Shown here: piece after piece, positions 1 to 10,400 of the stretch
Layout: the number at the start of each line of letters is the position of its first letter
Position numbering within the stretch: the first letter of the stretch is position 1
Origin: Apostichopus californicus
Taxonomy: Eukaryota > Echinodermata > Holothuroidea > Aspidochirotida > Stichopodidae
Assembly: GCA_020650975.1 (NCBI GenBank)
Contig: JAIPMN010003528.1
Span: forward strand, 1 to 23,616
Direction: 5' to 3'
Length of the DNA stretch: 23,616 bases
Position numbers and translations under genes: made by a program
The notes under the pieces: model-generated
Database searches by the model: none
Seen by the model: the letters and a program-made list of their open reading frames with translations, nothing else
What the model was told of the DNA's origin: nothing

Positions 1-906
1 AAGATACGTCATTCATTGGGCTGTATCATACATGATAACATTTCTCGAGATACTAAACTGTGTGCAATACGGTTTTCTTGAGAAATACTGTCACGTGAGG
101 ACTGGGTGTGTACTGAATTCATCTAATGAATATTCATGTTGCAAGTAGAGGGCGCTATACAAAAATCAAGGTTGGTGATTCCTCAAAGTCGTCGATCTGT
201 AAAGTTCTATATTTCAAGTGTGAACTTCACAACAAATTGTTAACATTAAAACTAAACTTGATGACATATACTTTAATTTGTGTTGACAGATCTTTCTCAT
301 CCTATAGCAGTTATTACAAATAAGTAAACATTAAATGCCTTAATCTACACCACATGGGTGACATGGCTGCACTCTAAATTTGGGGCATTGATATACATGC
401 TTTCTAGCCGTCTACGGCGAATTGTATAGCATTTACATAAGACCTACACGGTATTAGCAACAAATCACCTGAACAGGAGGGTTCAATTGTTTGTAGATGA
501 GTGTATACTTACAATTCATGAATATTCAGTAAGCGGATCTTTCAGAAAAGATAGCTTTAAGAAAAGAAAGAGCGAGGTAGAACTCCAAGGAAGTGTCCAA
601 AGTCCACCAAGTAGGCATAGCTAGTGATTTGTGTAGTGAGTTCATAGTCAAATAGGAGGTGCGGCGGGGTGGGTTCTTAAATTATTGCAAAATTTAAACT
701 TGGTACTTAAATACCACGATTAAATGTCAACATTATTTATTTCAGTAACGGAACAAGCTATACCATCAGATCAATCCAAGTTTTCTTTAGTTGATCTGAC
801 CTATATATATAGACCTACCTTTTCTAAACTTCACGTGACCAGCCTCGCAAATGTATATCTTACGGCCACTTAACCTGCTGTATTGGCTTTGACAATAGCT
901 TATAAG

Positions 907-907
<1 letters not shown>

Positions 908-938
<31 letters not shown>
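908..938. repeat. (TA)n microsatellite
   Basis: About 15 uninterrupted TA dinucleotides flanked by AGC on the left and TTGCC on the right. Confidence 0.95.
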
Positions 939-940
<2 letters not shown>

Positions 941-1599
941 CCGATTCTATTGGAACTAACGTTCGTTAGTCTGTGTGGAAATGAGAAAAATGCCTACTAA
1001 TAGCATTCTCGAGTATGATCAGTACACGGGAAGCCTTTAGCTACAGCTGGATTCGAGCTTCAACTTAATTTCAAACTCATAGGCATAATTGGATACGCTA
1101 AATAAACCCGGCATACTTTAGACTAGTCCCCCCTCCCCTTCCAATTAACTACCCCGCCCACGGCCCGCCGTCAAGCTATGCATCCCTGAGGTTACCTATA
1201 CTCACCTATCTCACGGTATGTCCTTCCTATGGTCGTTCAGTAGCTTCGCAATATTGTCTGTAAATAACCTGCCCTTAGTGACTTCGGAATAATTTCTTCA
1301 TCAATCAATATCTTCATCCCGCGCATTTCTGTCTATCCAGGCTCATAGAGCAGAATATCATAACTTTCTGCTCTAAGAGCCACCTACAAGGCACCTCTCT
1401 GCGGCGTTTCTTCAAGTCCTAACACGTCATTCTGCCTTGCTTCGAAGTTAAAAAAAAACAGCGTGTCAATCTTTCGTTGTGAAAGTTCAACGAACAACCG
1501 TACTCGGCGAATCTAACCCCGCAGTTTAACCTCACAGCTATCGACCTGGTTTCTTTCATCGGTTGTGTTGAAGTACATGGCTATGCATAAACCTTCAAC

Positions 1600-1632
1600 C
1601 AGGGAGTTGTTATTCCATAACAAGGCTCTCTG
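1600..1632. repeat. Imperfect hairpin related to the 25-bp insert at 2444
   Basis: CAGGGAGTTGTTAT is followed by TCC and ATAACAAGGCTCTCTG, an imperfect inverted repeat of about 14 bp per arm. The first 14 bases recur exactly, in reverse complement, at 2455-2468. Confidence 0.6.
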
Positions 1633-2207
1633 CTTCAACTACTGCACAGTCCTAAACGATAGAGCCCTGCCACTTCATTCCACCCATGAAGCGCCTTGTC
1701 AAAAATGAAACGAACATTACCCAGGCTTCGGTATCTATCGAGAATATCGAGGTTGGTGTATAACTCTAGTTCTTGCTTAGGTCGAAAACCTACCATGGCG
1801 CGCTGCCATATTTAGAATTCTGTGCCAATCACACACATGGGTGCTCTAAATAGCAAACTAAAGCGAATCGGGTTTCCCCGCACAGAGACAGAACAAGTTT
1901 CTGTTTCCAATGTAAACATTGGACCTGCTATTACCAGTCTTTTTGTGGTCTTCTGGGTCAGATTAATAACATTGCAAGTGTTCAATCAGTTGGAATGTCA
2001 ACTTACGGAGGCGAAACAGGAGAAGAAAGATCCGCAGTGATAATAATCATTAATCAAACTTAAGATAAACGTGAAGAGATGCATTCGGAGGCAGATTCAG
2101 GATATACGTATTAGTGAGTTTCCCGCTGAGTTACTACGATTCCTGGCAGCAAAGTTTGCGTTTATAAGCCTATTTTAGTTTACAATTCTATCCAGTTCAT
2201 CCAGGCA

Positions 2208-2489
2208 TTGAAGACTCGCCCAAACCGCGTGCGGCCATCTGAAAAAGTTAACTTTCTGTTGCTTGCTAAGTGACGTTTTGTTCGTGTAGCTTCAAAATGC
2301 AGACAGTAATGAAACGTGATACCTTGTTATCTTTAGCTGGACCTGAGATGTCCAAGCGGCTGTATCGTTTGTATATAATGTGCTGTGGGTAGGCCTATTG
2401 ACCGCAGCTGTATGTGCTGACTGTATAATATATAGTGTCTCATCAGGGAGTTCCATAACAACTCCCTGGTCTCATTACCGACGGTAGCA
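2208..2489 (-). mobile_element. Truncated copy A of a small inverted-repeat DNA element
   Basis: Starts with TGAAGACTCGCCC, the terminal repeat of the element at 3307-3656. It matches the reverse complement of that element along its length, for example at GAAACGTGATACCTTGTT and TTAGCTGGACCTGAGATGTC. Homology stops after ACCGACGGTAG, so the far third, including the second terminal repeat, is missing. Reverse-transcriptase sequence begins directly after. It carries a 25-bp palindromic insert at 2444-2468. No coding capacity; likely a non-autonomous MITE. Confidence 0.85.
2444..2468. mobile_element. 25-bp palindromic insert flanked by 7-bp direct repeats
   Basis: The palindrome runs CAGGGAGTT ... 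AACTCCCTG and is flanked on both sides by GTCTCAT (2437-2443 and 2469-2475). The related element at 3307-3656 has only one such site (GTCTAAT on its reverse strand) and no insert. This pattern looks like an insertion with target duplication, or the remnant left by an excised larger element. Confidence 0.6.
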
Positions 2490-2498
2490 AGTATGACG

Positions 2499-2790
2499 GA
2501 ATTAAATATCAAAAAAGCAATTACACATCTCGAAACTGGTGCTCGATGTGGAGAATAAAAATAAACCCCTCAAAATCTAATTACCTAGTCAACTTCTCCT
2601 TTAAAAACTCAAAATACCGTAACTATATTTCCAAAATTAATCTTTTTAACACCTCAAACACTGCCTCTCCCAATGCATTAACCTTCCTCGGTATCACTTT
2701 TGATAGTAAAATTATCCTTTAATCTACACTGTAATAGCACTGCAGGACGCTGCTGGTCCCACCTTAAATACATCCAAATCCTCTCACACA
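2499..2790 (+). pseudogene. Reverse transcriptase fragment 1 of a non-LTR retrotransposon
   Basis: After frame correction the translation contains ELNIKKAITHLET, then WCSMWRIKINPSKSNYLVNF and ALTFLGITFDSKI, then LSFNLHCN. This is the pattern after the catalytic YADD motif in Jockey/CR1-like reverse transcriptases (W..KINPSKS.....F, LG..FD..LSF). At least two frameshifts and no YADD box remain; the upstream part is missing. Assignment to a clade is tentative. Confidence 0.8.
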
Positions 2791-3175
2791 CAGTGGCGGA
2801 GATAGGGGTATTGGTCAGGAGGGGCGAGAATGGTCTGTAGGGGCGCTTTCGACACTATCTAAGCGGAGCGCCACCACTGGTTGGCGCGTAGCGTACAGAT
2901 TTTTTTTGGATTAACGAAACTCCCTAGATCGCCGGAAATGACCCTTTCCGGGCCTGGCTAATTTGCAGATAAACGAAGAATAAATAGGTGTCATCGCCAA
3001 ATTACACCAACAAAATGTGACAAATGTCAATAGGTAGATGAGAGCGCAATAAAAAAATCAATAATCGCGAATAAGTAAAAAGTGGTAAAGAGCTGTAAAG
3101 GGCGCCAGCAGTCCATTTGAGTCCGTCAGGGGGGCATCCGCCCCCCCCCCTGACTGTATGGACGCTCCGCCACTG
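2791..3175. mobile_element. Non-autonomous hAT-type DNA transposon (385 bp)
   Basis: Perfect 11-bp terminal inverted repeats CAGTGGCGGAG and CTCCGCCACTG are flanked by an exact 8-bp duplication CTCACACA (2783-2790 and 3176-3183). An 8-bp target duplication and CAGTGGCG-type ends are typical of the hAT superfamily. The interior has no transposase reading frame and carries a tract of ten C at 3141-3150. It sits inside the reverse-transcriptase fragment, so it inserted later. Confidence 0.92.
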
Positions 3176-3183
3176 CTCACACA

Positions 3184-3306
3184 AGTATAATTTCCCTCCG
3201 AAAACCACTATCCAAATCTACAAATCCAAAGTAAAACCAATTCTCAGTTACGGAAGCATCTCCTTGCTTACCATTTCAAATCCCATTAAACAAATTTTAA
3301 AGGGTG
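3184..3306 (+). pseudogene. Reverse transcriptase fragment 2
   Basis: Translation gives TTIQIYKSKVKPILSYGSIS then NPIKQILKG, the thumb-region pattern YKS.V.PILSYGS...L....I..I of non-LTR elements. It continues fragment 1 across the hAT insertion and is cut on its right by the element at 3307. Confidence 0.8.
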
Positions 3307-3656
3307 TGAAGACTCGCCCAAAAAGAAACGTCTAATGCCGGTAATCTGACCTAATTTCGAATGAGGTGTAACAGAAATGTTACACACCACCATCGATCCC
3401 AGAAAATGCACACACAGCTGGCTACCGTCGGTAATTAGACACTAGTGTACCTCAGTACAAACAGCTGCGGTCAATACCCACAGCACAGTATACTAACGAT
3501 ACTACAGCGATGGACATCTCAGGTCCAGCTAAAGATAACAAGGTATCACGTTTCATTACTGTCTGCATTTTGTAGCGACAAGAGAAACACTTCACTTGCA
3601 AGCATCGGAAAGTTAACTTTTTCAAATGGCCACACGCGGTTTGGGGCGAGTCTTCA
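3307..3656 (+). mobile_element. Full-length copy B of the small inverted-repeat element (350 bp)
   Basis: Bounded by TGAAGACTCGCCC and its reverse complement GGGCGAGTCTTCA. It interrupts reverse-transcriptase coding sequence: ILKG lies before it and NRIHTTAYRLAL after it, confirming mobility. Copy A at 2208 is the same family in opposite orientation. Target duplication not clear. No coding capacity. Confidence 0.85.
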
Positions 3657-3866
3657 ATGTCTTTAAATAGAATCCACACCACAGCTTATCGACTTGCCCT
3701 AAATATCCCTTCATATATAGCTACTTCTCACGTTCTCCGCGCAGGAAACACAAAATCTTTATTCACCCTACTCGTAGAATTTAACACCAAACTATATAAA
3801 AACAACCTAGAGAATCGAAAAACTCCTAATGAAATACAAAGTAGCATTAACTCACTTCCCAAATAA
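3657..3866 (+). pseudogene. Reverse transcriptase fragment 3 (C-terminal part)
   Basis: SLNRIHTTAYRLALNIPSY, then SHVLRAGNTKSLFTLLVEFN, then a stop at 3864. The QNR......LG.P and following helix pattern is typical of the region after the thumb in Jockey/CR1-like polymerases. The element's 3' untranslated part probably continues to about 4000. Confidence 0.75.
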
Positions 3867-4585
3867 CCAAAACCTTTCCGTATTCAAAACTGTTACTTAA
3901 AGCCTCATCTCAATAGAAAATCCTTTTCTTAAATGGGTCTAGCCCCCGACTCCAGGTGTACTTATACACACAAATCAAAAAGTGTAAATGGCTTTGTGAA
4001 TTCTTTGCACGATTAAGTTTTGATAATATTCAAAAGTTAAGTCCAATGATAATGCAGTTGCATGATTTAACTTGTATACCATACATACTTTCCAGGTGAA
4101 ACAAATGGATATCATTACAGATCCCCATCACCCCCCTTCCCCCTCTCCACCCTGGAATGGGTTTTTACATAGTGAGTAAATAATAATATGAAAGTCTCTG
4201 AACAATAGAATCTTCCAAACATTTGGCTACTAAACATGCACTTGGTGACCAACATTGTGACATACTTTTCATATATCCCATATTTTGCCATCCCCCAAAT
4301 TGATCCAACCCCCCTCCCCCCACCTCTTCCAGTCAGGCCTGTCTGCTATCCTCAGTCAGAATATGGATCTATTAATAAACGCACGAGTCAGGAAGACATT
4401 GTTTTAACAGACACAAACACTTAGTATTCTTTCTATCATGATTGTAGTTTTTTATTCTTTCATTTAGATTAGCTAGGTTAGACATAACAAATAGCATGTA
4501 TACAAGAAAGATATGCATTCAATCTTTATCAATCACATATAATGGTGGCTTACCTGTGGAGGGCCACATCATTGGCGGCAGAACA

Positions 4586-4605
4586 GGGGGGAGGGGGGGG
4601 GGGGG
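4586..4605 (+). repeat. G tract
   Basis: Six G, one A, then 13 G. Length variation or assembly error is likely at such a tract. Confidence 0.9.
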
Positions 4606-5901
4606 CACTGGACAGTTTGAGAGAAACCTCAAAGGTCCCTTTCTTATAAATATGAATTACCCTTCTATTAATAATACTTGTTTTTAATGCCATTTGTAAA
4701 CCAAATGTTTCACACATCCCCCTCCACCATTGAACCCCCTTCCACTGCCTCTGGTCAACACAATGACTGCAGCAATCCCTGGCATACATCGAAGGCTGCT
4801 GGATTTTGGCAGCAGGGAGAGGAAAGGTTGTGCTAGGGGTTATAAAACCAATGCACATGAAATGTGACTGTGAAATCAAACATGTCATAGGGTTAAGGTA
4901 TAAAGGGGATTGATAAGAGGAGTAATAATAGGTGTCCGAAAAGAACAGACATTGTACCATATAACATATTGTAGTGCCAACCCCCCACCCACATCCCTCA
5001 CCTTCAAACCTCACTCCTGCAGACATCAAAATGGGAAAATGGGTTGTGGGAGGACAAAATCCTTGAAGACCAAATTTTGTGTGGAACGATGACTATTTCT
5101 TTAAATAGTTTGTTAGTTTATAGCTTTAATCTATAGGAAGAGATGGTACTGGCTGTATATTTAACCAACATAAGCTTCAACTCAACATGAAGAACAGGCT
5201 TCAAGCATTGAGTCAACTTTAATTTAACATTAATAACGGAAGTTTAACCAAATACCGCACCCCCCTTCCCATCCCTCACTCCCATCAATGCAATGACCAA
5301 AATTAGTCAGATACTTGTAAAATAGTCTTTTACAATATTAATCTGTAGTCATCATTCATCTCTTTGAGTTCCAACAGGTAATTACAGCATGAGCTAATGA
5401 ACTACCCCCCTCTCTCTCTCCACCTCTCTTTATCAATCTTCGCAGCTTGTGTTACTCCCCTTCATTGATCGTTAAACACTACAGATCACAAACCAACAGA
5501 TGGATTTAACGACGTCCTCTGTTAACACGCTGGAGAGGCCCATTGGTTAAACTACCTTCTACTGTATCTGGACGATGAATGTCCTATTAATGTTCACTTT
5601 GCATAAAACTAAGCTAAGATATCTATGTATTGCACATCTGTTCAAAACAACTGTAGAGAATTACATGAATCAGTTTTTTTTAAATGTTGAACACTACTTT
5701 AATGATGCCGCCACAATATCACTACCTGCATTCAGCCTCACTAAACTACAGCAACATTTGTACTCCCCCCCCCCCCCATCACAAACTTGCCTCCCCATGC
5801 TACTGAAGCATTCAACCATTCACATGGTATTAATAAAATGAAAAAATGACAAATGATAAAAAAATAAAAGCAACTTACTATGTAGTTTTTACTTTGTTAC
5901 A

Positions 5902-5931
5902 CCATGGAGCTATCTGTTTATAGCTCCATGG
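5902..5931. repeat. Perfect hairpin, 11-bp stem
   Basis: CCATGGAGCTA and TAGCTCCATGG are separated by the 8-base loop TCTGTTTA. The flanks extend the symmetry imperfectly (GTTACA before, TTACAC after). Confidence 0.85.
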
Positions 5932-6072
5932 TTACACTATGACCTATTTGGATATATATGTGTAGTTTTTAGTCATACAGGATACATTTCTGGTAATCAG
6001 TATAATTTTTTAAAAACATTTTTACTTGTTGGAATTGAAAAGAGCAGAGACATATATATATATATTTCTTTT

Positions 6073-6106
6073 GGGAGGGGTGAGGGGGGGCAGGGGGTAT
6101 GGGGGG
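6073..6106 (+). other. Predicted G-quadruplex
   Basis: Five G-runs of 3-7 bases (GGGAGGGG, then G7, G5 and G6) are separated by loops of one to three bases. This satisfies the G3+N1-7 pattern on the plus strand, antisense to EXOC4. Confidence 0.8.
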
Positions 6107-6699
6107 CTAGGATGGTATGAACCAGATTCCTCTTGAAATCCATTCCCTCCGGGTTTTTTTGGTCTGTATCTATGAAACCGGCATGTGATCCCTGGGTACA
6201 AAGTATGTATTCTGAATGGATTCTGACTGGCATCTCTCAGCAAAGGTATGGCTGGTTAGGGATTGCCACAAATAAAGAAGTGGATAGCTCAGTTTGCATT
6301 ACACAGCAATTGTAATTCTGAGGTTACTTTTGTGTTTTTCTTTGCTCTTTTCAAGTTTGTTTATAAATTTCCCTGTCAGTTTATCCACTCTTCATTTACT
6401 TATAGAATTCCCCAGATGGCAAAGAGAGGTTAGGCTAGTTTCTCTCCATACGAATGGATCATTGATCGATCAAATTTCAGAAAATATCTAGTTGGATGTA
6501 AAAACATCAAGATGTTTGTAGACCCTGAAACTCTGACTTGGCTAAACTACTGTATACCCTGCAAAATAACACTGTAGATTAATACGTTATCTTAAATAGG
6601 AAAATATACAATGTTATGCTATATAGTAGAACAAAGGATTGGTGTGACTACCACCATGGCATGACATTATCAGGGAACTTGCGATAAAATTTCTAGGGC

Positions 6700-6993
6700 A
6701 ATTCTATGGTGTTATCATGAAAATCACATGATGTTACGATGGAACTCATATGGTGTTAGTAGGGCAATTCTATGGCGTTATCATGATATTCACATGATGC
6801 TTATATTATGGCGGTAGTAGTGATATTCCATGGTGTTATCATGAAAAATCACATGATGTATTGATGGAACTCATAAGGGGTTACTAGGGTAATCATGAAA
6901 ATCACATGATGCTACGATGGAATTCACATGGTGTTAGTAGGATATTGCATGGTGTTATAAAAATCGCGTGATGGAACCCACATGGTGTTACTA
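6700..6993. repeat. Degenerate tandem array, unit about 66 bp
   Basis: Units begin ATTCTATGGTGTTATCATGA, followed by AAATCACATGATG and GGAACTCATATGGTGTTAG. Starts are seen at 6701, 6767, 6825 and 6944, with unequal spacing (66, 58, 119), so units have lost and gained pieces. ATCACATGAT-type short palindromes recur in most units. Confidence 0.85.
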
Positions 6994-6999
6994 TAATTT

Positions 7000-7326
7000 A
7001 CTGTAATTTGGCTGAAGCAGTTATATTGCATAACTTGATACTTGGGACTGATTCCTTTGAACAAGTAACATATGATTATGCGATTCATTCTGCAGCAAAG
7101 CTACTCTCAATAAAGTAAATGCCCATAAGTGGTACCAACCCTCTGTCCATTAATTTAAGTACCAAACATACCAAATAACTGCCATTCTTGGCAAACTGTT
7201 GACAAACTTTGATTACCCACATAAAGTTCCTGTTACCTATTTACGTAATTTCCTTCATAATCTGGGCACATTGCCAGTCTCCAGAGACCCCCAAACCATA
7301 CCACTCATTACGGCTACTCATTTAAA
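7000..7326 (-). other. Probable EXOC4 3' untranslated region
   Basis: This is the sequence immediately downstream of the stop on the minus strand. I see no reverse-complement AATAAA within the first several hundred bases, so the polyadenylation site cannot be placed. It may use a variant signal or lie further left. The left limit given is arbitrary. Confidence 0.4.
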
Positions 7327-7479
7327 CTATACCGCCTCTGTCATGATTTCTTCTAGTTTCTTCAGTTGTTCTTGAGGTTTGTGGTCTAACGGTGAACTAC
7401 GGTGAATCAGTTTTATCATGTTACGGTAATCAAATTCTTTGAAGGCAGCGCCTTGCTCCACGATACTGTTTATGATTTC
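7327..7479 (-). CDS. EXOC4: EXOC4 terminal coding exon V21 with stop codon
   Basis: Encodes residues 874-923 and a TAG stop. [20 protein letters not shown], then [10 protein letters not shown], matches the vertebrate [30 protein letters not shown]. The last residues, [12 protein letters not shown], end several residues short of the vertebrate tail and lack its terminal Thr-Thr-Val. Acceptor TTTCAG. Confidence 0.94.
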   Translation of the reverse strand, partial: EIINSIVEQGAAFKEFDYRNMIKLIHRSSPLDHKPQEQLKKLEEIMTEAV

Positions 7480-10400
7480 CTGAAATATAAAAAAGCGTGA
7501 GTAAAACTAGCGTTGGATATGGCTAAATTCTACGAAGGAAATACAAACATATCATACAGATGGTTATTCTTGGACATGTTTGTAGTAACTACCTAGTATG
7601 ATAGGATACCAGACTCAATTAACTCACATGCTTTATCCCCTGGTTAGGCCCACTACCAGGGTTAGGTCTACTACCAGGGTCAATTCACTCACATGCATTA
7701 TCCCCTGGTTAGGCCCACTACCAGGGTTAGGCCCACTACCAGGGTCAATTCTCTCACATGCATTATCCCCTAGTTAGGCCCACTACCAGGGTCAATTCAC
7801 TCACATGCATTATCCCCTGTTAAGGCCAACTACCAGACTCAATTCACTCACATGAATTATCCCCTGGTTAGGCCAACTACGAGGGTCAATTCACTCACAT
7901 GCTATTTCCCTTGGGTAGGCCTACTACCAGGGTCAATTCACTTACATGCATTATCCCCTGGTTAGGTCTACTACCAGGGTCAATTCACTCACATGCATTA
8001 TCCCCTGGTAAGGCCAACTACCAGGGTCAATTCACTCACATGCATTATCCCCTGGTTAGGCCCACTACCAGGGTCAATTCATGCACATGCAGTATCCCCT
8101 GGTAAGGCCAACTACCAGGGTCAATTCTCTCACATGCATTCATACTTACATCTCATGAATTTTAACAGATAAGCTTTATATGACATCAAAGAAGACTTCA
8201 TTCATACTTACATCTACGTTCTTGTACATGAGTTCGTAATATTCCCTTGCTTGGTCCAAGTCTGTTTCTCGGGCCATCGTGATGTTTGTCAGACACTGCT
8301 GCAAGATGAAGATGTTACGACACCTTTCAAAGAAGAAGACAGAACAAAGAGAGTAATAGGTGTAGTCGGATCGAAGACGTAGAATCTAAGTACGAAACTA
8401 CCAAACACAAAGGTCAGTTTACTTCTCATCACCTGTTTTTGTGAAATGTGGAGAAAATATGATAAACGTGGAAATTTAAAGCACAAGTTGGTATAGGTTT
8501 CTTTTTTTTTCATTTCTGAAAATACATGAAGTCTGACGGTTAGGGTTTTATGCACAGGGCAATAGCATGAGGAGATGACTAGAACTACATCATGCCCTAC
8601 CATCTTTGTAAAGAGGCTGTCAAACTTGGGCAGGGCCTTTCCAAATATGGACTAACAATGATAATCCTTAAAATGCGCACCAAAACCGTTAAACAATATT
8701 AAACTTTGTAGACTTTATATTGGATATGAGGGCATTTATATATTTTTGTACGCTTTAATATTTTTTAGGTACATTTTATATTTTGTTCATCTTAATATTT
8801 TATAGGAACGTTTTCATATCTATGTACATTATTATACGTCTTATTTGTTGTTTACAATTTTTAATGTTTTGAGCTCTTGTTATCAACCAATTTCCATTGT
8901 ATTTTTATATGATTAGCTGAATAAATATCTATCTATCTAAATGTGGTTTGTGGAATGTACAATTTCACAAGATGTTAACTGCCCTCAAATCTGAAAAAAA
9001 TCAAATTATAAACCAGATGATTCTCCTGCCAAGAGAGTATTTACGAGAGAACTTACATTTTCTTGATACCATTGTCATTAATCCTCTTGATTTGTTGAGC
9101 ACTATTGATGAGTAGGTAAGATATAAGATGTCCCAGGCCTTCAAATATATACCTGTTGATGATAAATGTGACAAAACAATAATATGAGATGTGAAGTACC
9201 ATTGATAGGCAGAAAACTACACCGTAGCTAACAGAGACAAGAATGTTCAGCATATAAAAAATTGTGTGCTATTTCTATTAATATTCCCACATATTTTTTA
9301 ATCATTGTGCAACTTAATTCATTTATCATCCAAATTGAATCCATGTATGGCACTCATTTAAGTAACAAATTAAATACTCCCATTATTTCAATGGTTTTCA
9401 TGAATATCTAGACAGACAAATTCAACAAGGAATATTCACGAGGTACAGTCTACAGAACTTTCAGTAATAAAGGTACCATGCTCACTTCCCAATTAAGGTA
9501 CCCTTCTTCCACAATACTATTACACTCTTTTCTCATTCAATTTTCTAAACCATGCAAGTAACACACAATCAGCAAAGATTTATCACACAAAGCATTTCTA
9601 ACGATAGAAAAGATTGGGTCTCTTTTATTCCGGCGCATTGCCATTACTCACTTAAATTTGATCGGTTGAAGGCTGGAGTGTAAAGCTTCCTCTAATCCGC
9701 TCAGATCTTTACTCAGAGTCAAAACATTCTGATCTGGTTCAACATCATCAGGTCTGATATGAAAGCTGGACTATGAAAAACAAATTTCAGACAGATGAAA
9801 GAAAAAAAAAAAGGGAAAAGACAGTGAAAGCAGTAACATTTGGATGTAAAGAGCTTTCAGAAATGAACAAGTATTAATTTTTATTATGCCAAAAAAATGT
9901 ATACAGAGATGTATTCCATGCATTTGTTCGATTTTAATAGTCAACAGGATGCATTTGTCCAACAATCTCAATATTTTAAAATGTTTAAATATAGCACTTG
10001 GTTCATTTTGAAATTTATGAGGATACCTGCTTCGTAACTGGCAAGAGATAAAAGAAACAATGTAGCCTGACTTCTAGATGGAGAACCAAGAGGCAAGTAT
10101 CTGAGAGGTTGCGGAAGTCTTTCGCCAACGAGATGAGACTGTGGAGGAGATTTGCTTGAACGGGTGGAATGTCCTGAAGAGCGAAGTAGAGACAGAAAAA
10201 TATTGAAATTTACAGTTAATACTGTAAATTAACAAAACTCAAACAAAGTTTAACAAAATTCCATTCTGCATTAGCATTCTGCACAACATTTCAGCCCCTA
10301 ATTCATCAATATGCATTAAAAGTTAGGAATATGTATAACTTCAAGAAAGTCATTTTATTTTTAACAAAACAATACATGATAATTAATATATATGTTCTAA

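Larger units (their letters stand above)
1..2207. other. Region without a recognisable gene
   Basis: No open segment looks like a known protein. The longest, at 1822-2040 on the plus strand (72 codons), contains a hydrophobic stretch (AITSLFVVFWVRLI) but has no recognisable homology and no convincing splice context. The part from about 1120 to 1900 is richer in CpG than the rest of the window. A (TA)n tract lies at 908-938 and an imperfect hairpin at 1600-1632. Confidence 0.5.
3870..6650. other. Intergenic DNA rich in C and G tracts, no gene seen
   Basis: No reading frame here resembles a protein; the longest (minus strand, 4550-5029) is driven by C-run translation. Homopolymer tracts include 13 G at 4593-4605 and 13 C at 5765-5777. 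CT-rich stretches occur at 4125-4150, 4310-4325 and 5405-5430. Confidence 0.6.

Noticed and set aside
1790-1815. Minus-strand ATG GCA GCG CGC CAT G followed by GTAGGT, a possible first coding exon of a neighbouring gene
   Set aside because: Only five codons, with no downstream exon or known protein to support it; the start/donor combination can arise by chance.
1822-2040. 72-codon open frame with a hydrophobic stretch
   Set aside because: No homology recognised, no supporting splice or promoter context; listed only as part of the gene-free region.
4550-5029. 159-codon open frame on the minus strand
   Set aside because: Composition follows C/G homopolymer runs (poly-Pro), there is no recognisable domain and no plausible splice sites. 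It is chance openness.
7899-8105. 68-codon open frame with repeated LPG/NS motifs
   Set aside because: It is a translation of the 47-bp minisatellite, whose period is not a multiple of three; not a repeat protein.
7616-8140. CRISPR-like array
   Set aside because: The whole 47-bp unit is repeated with no unique spacers, and the setting is an animal intron.
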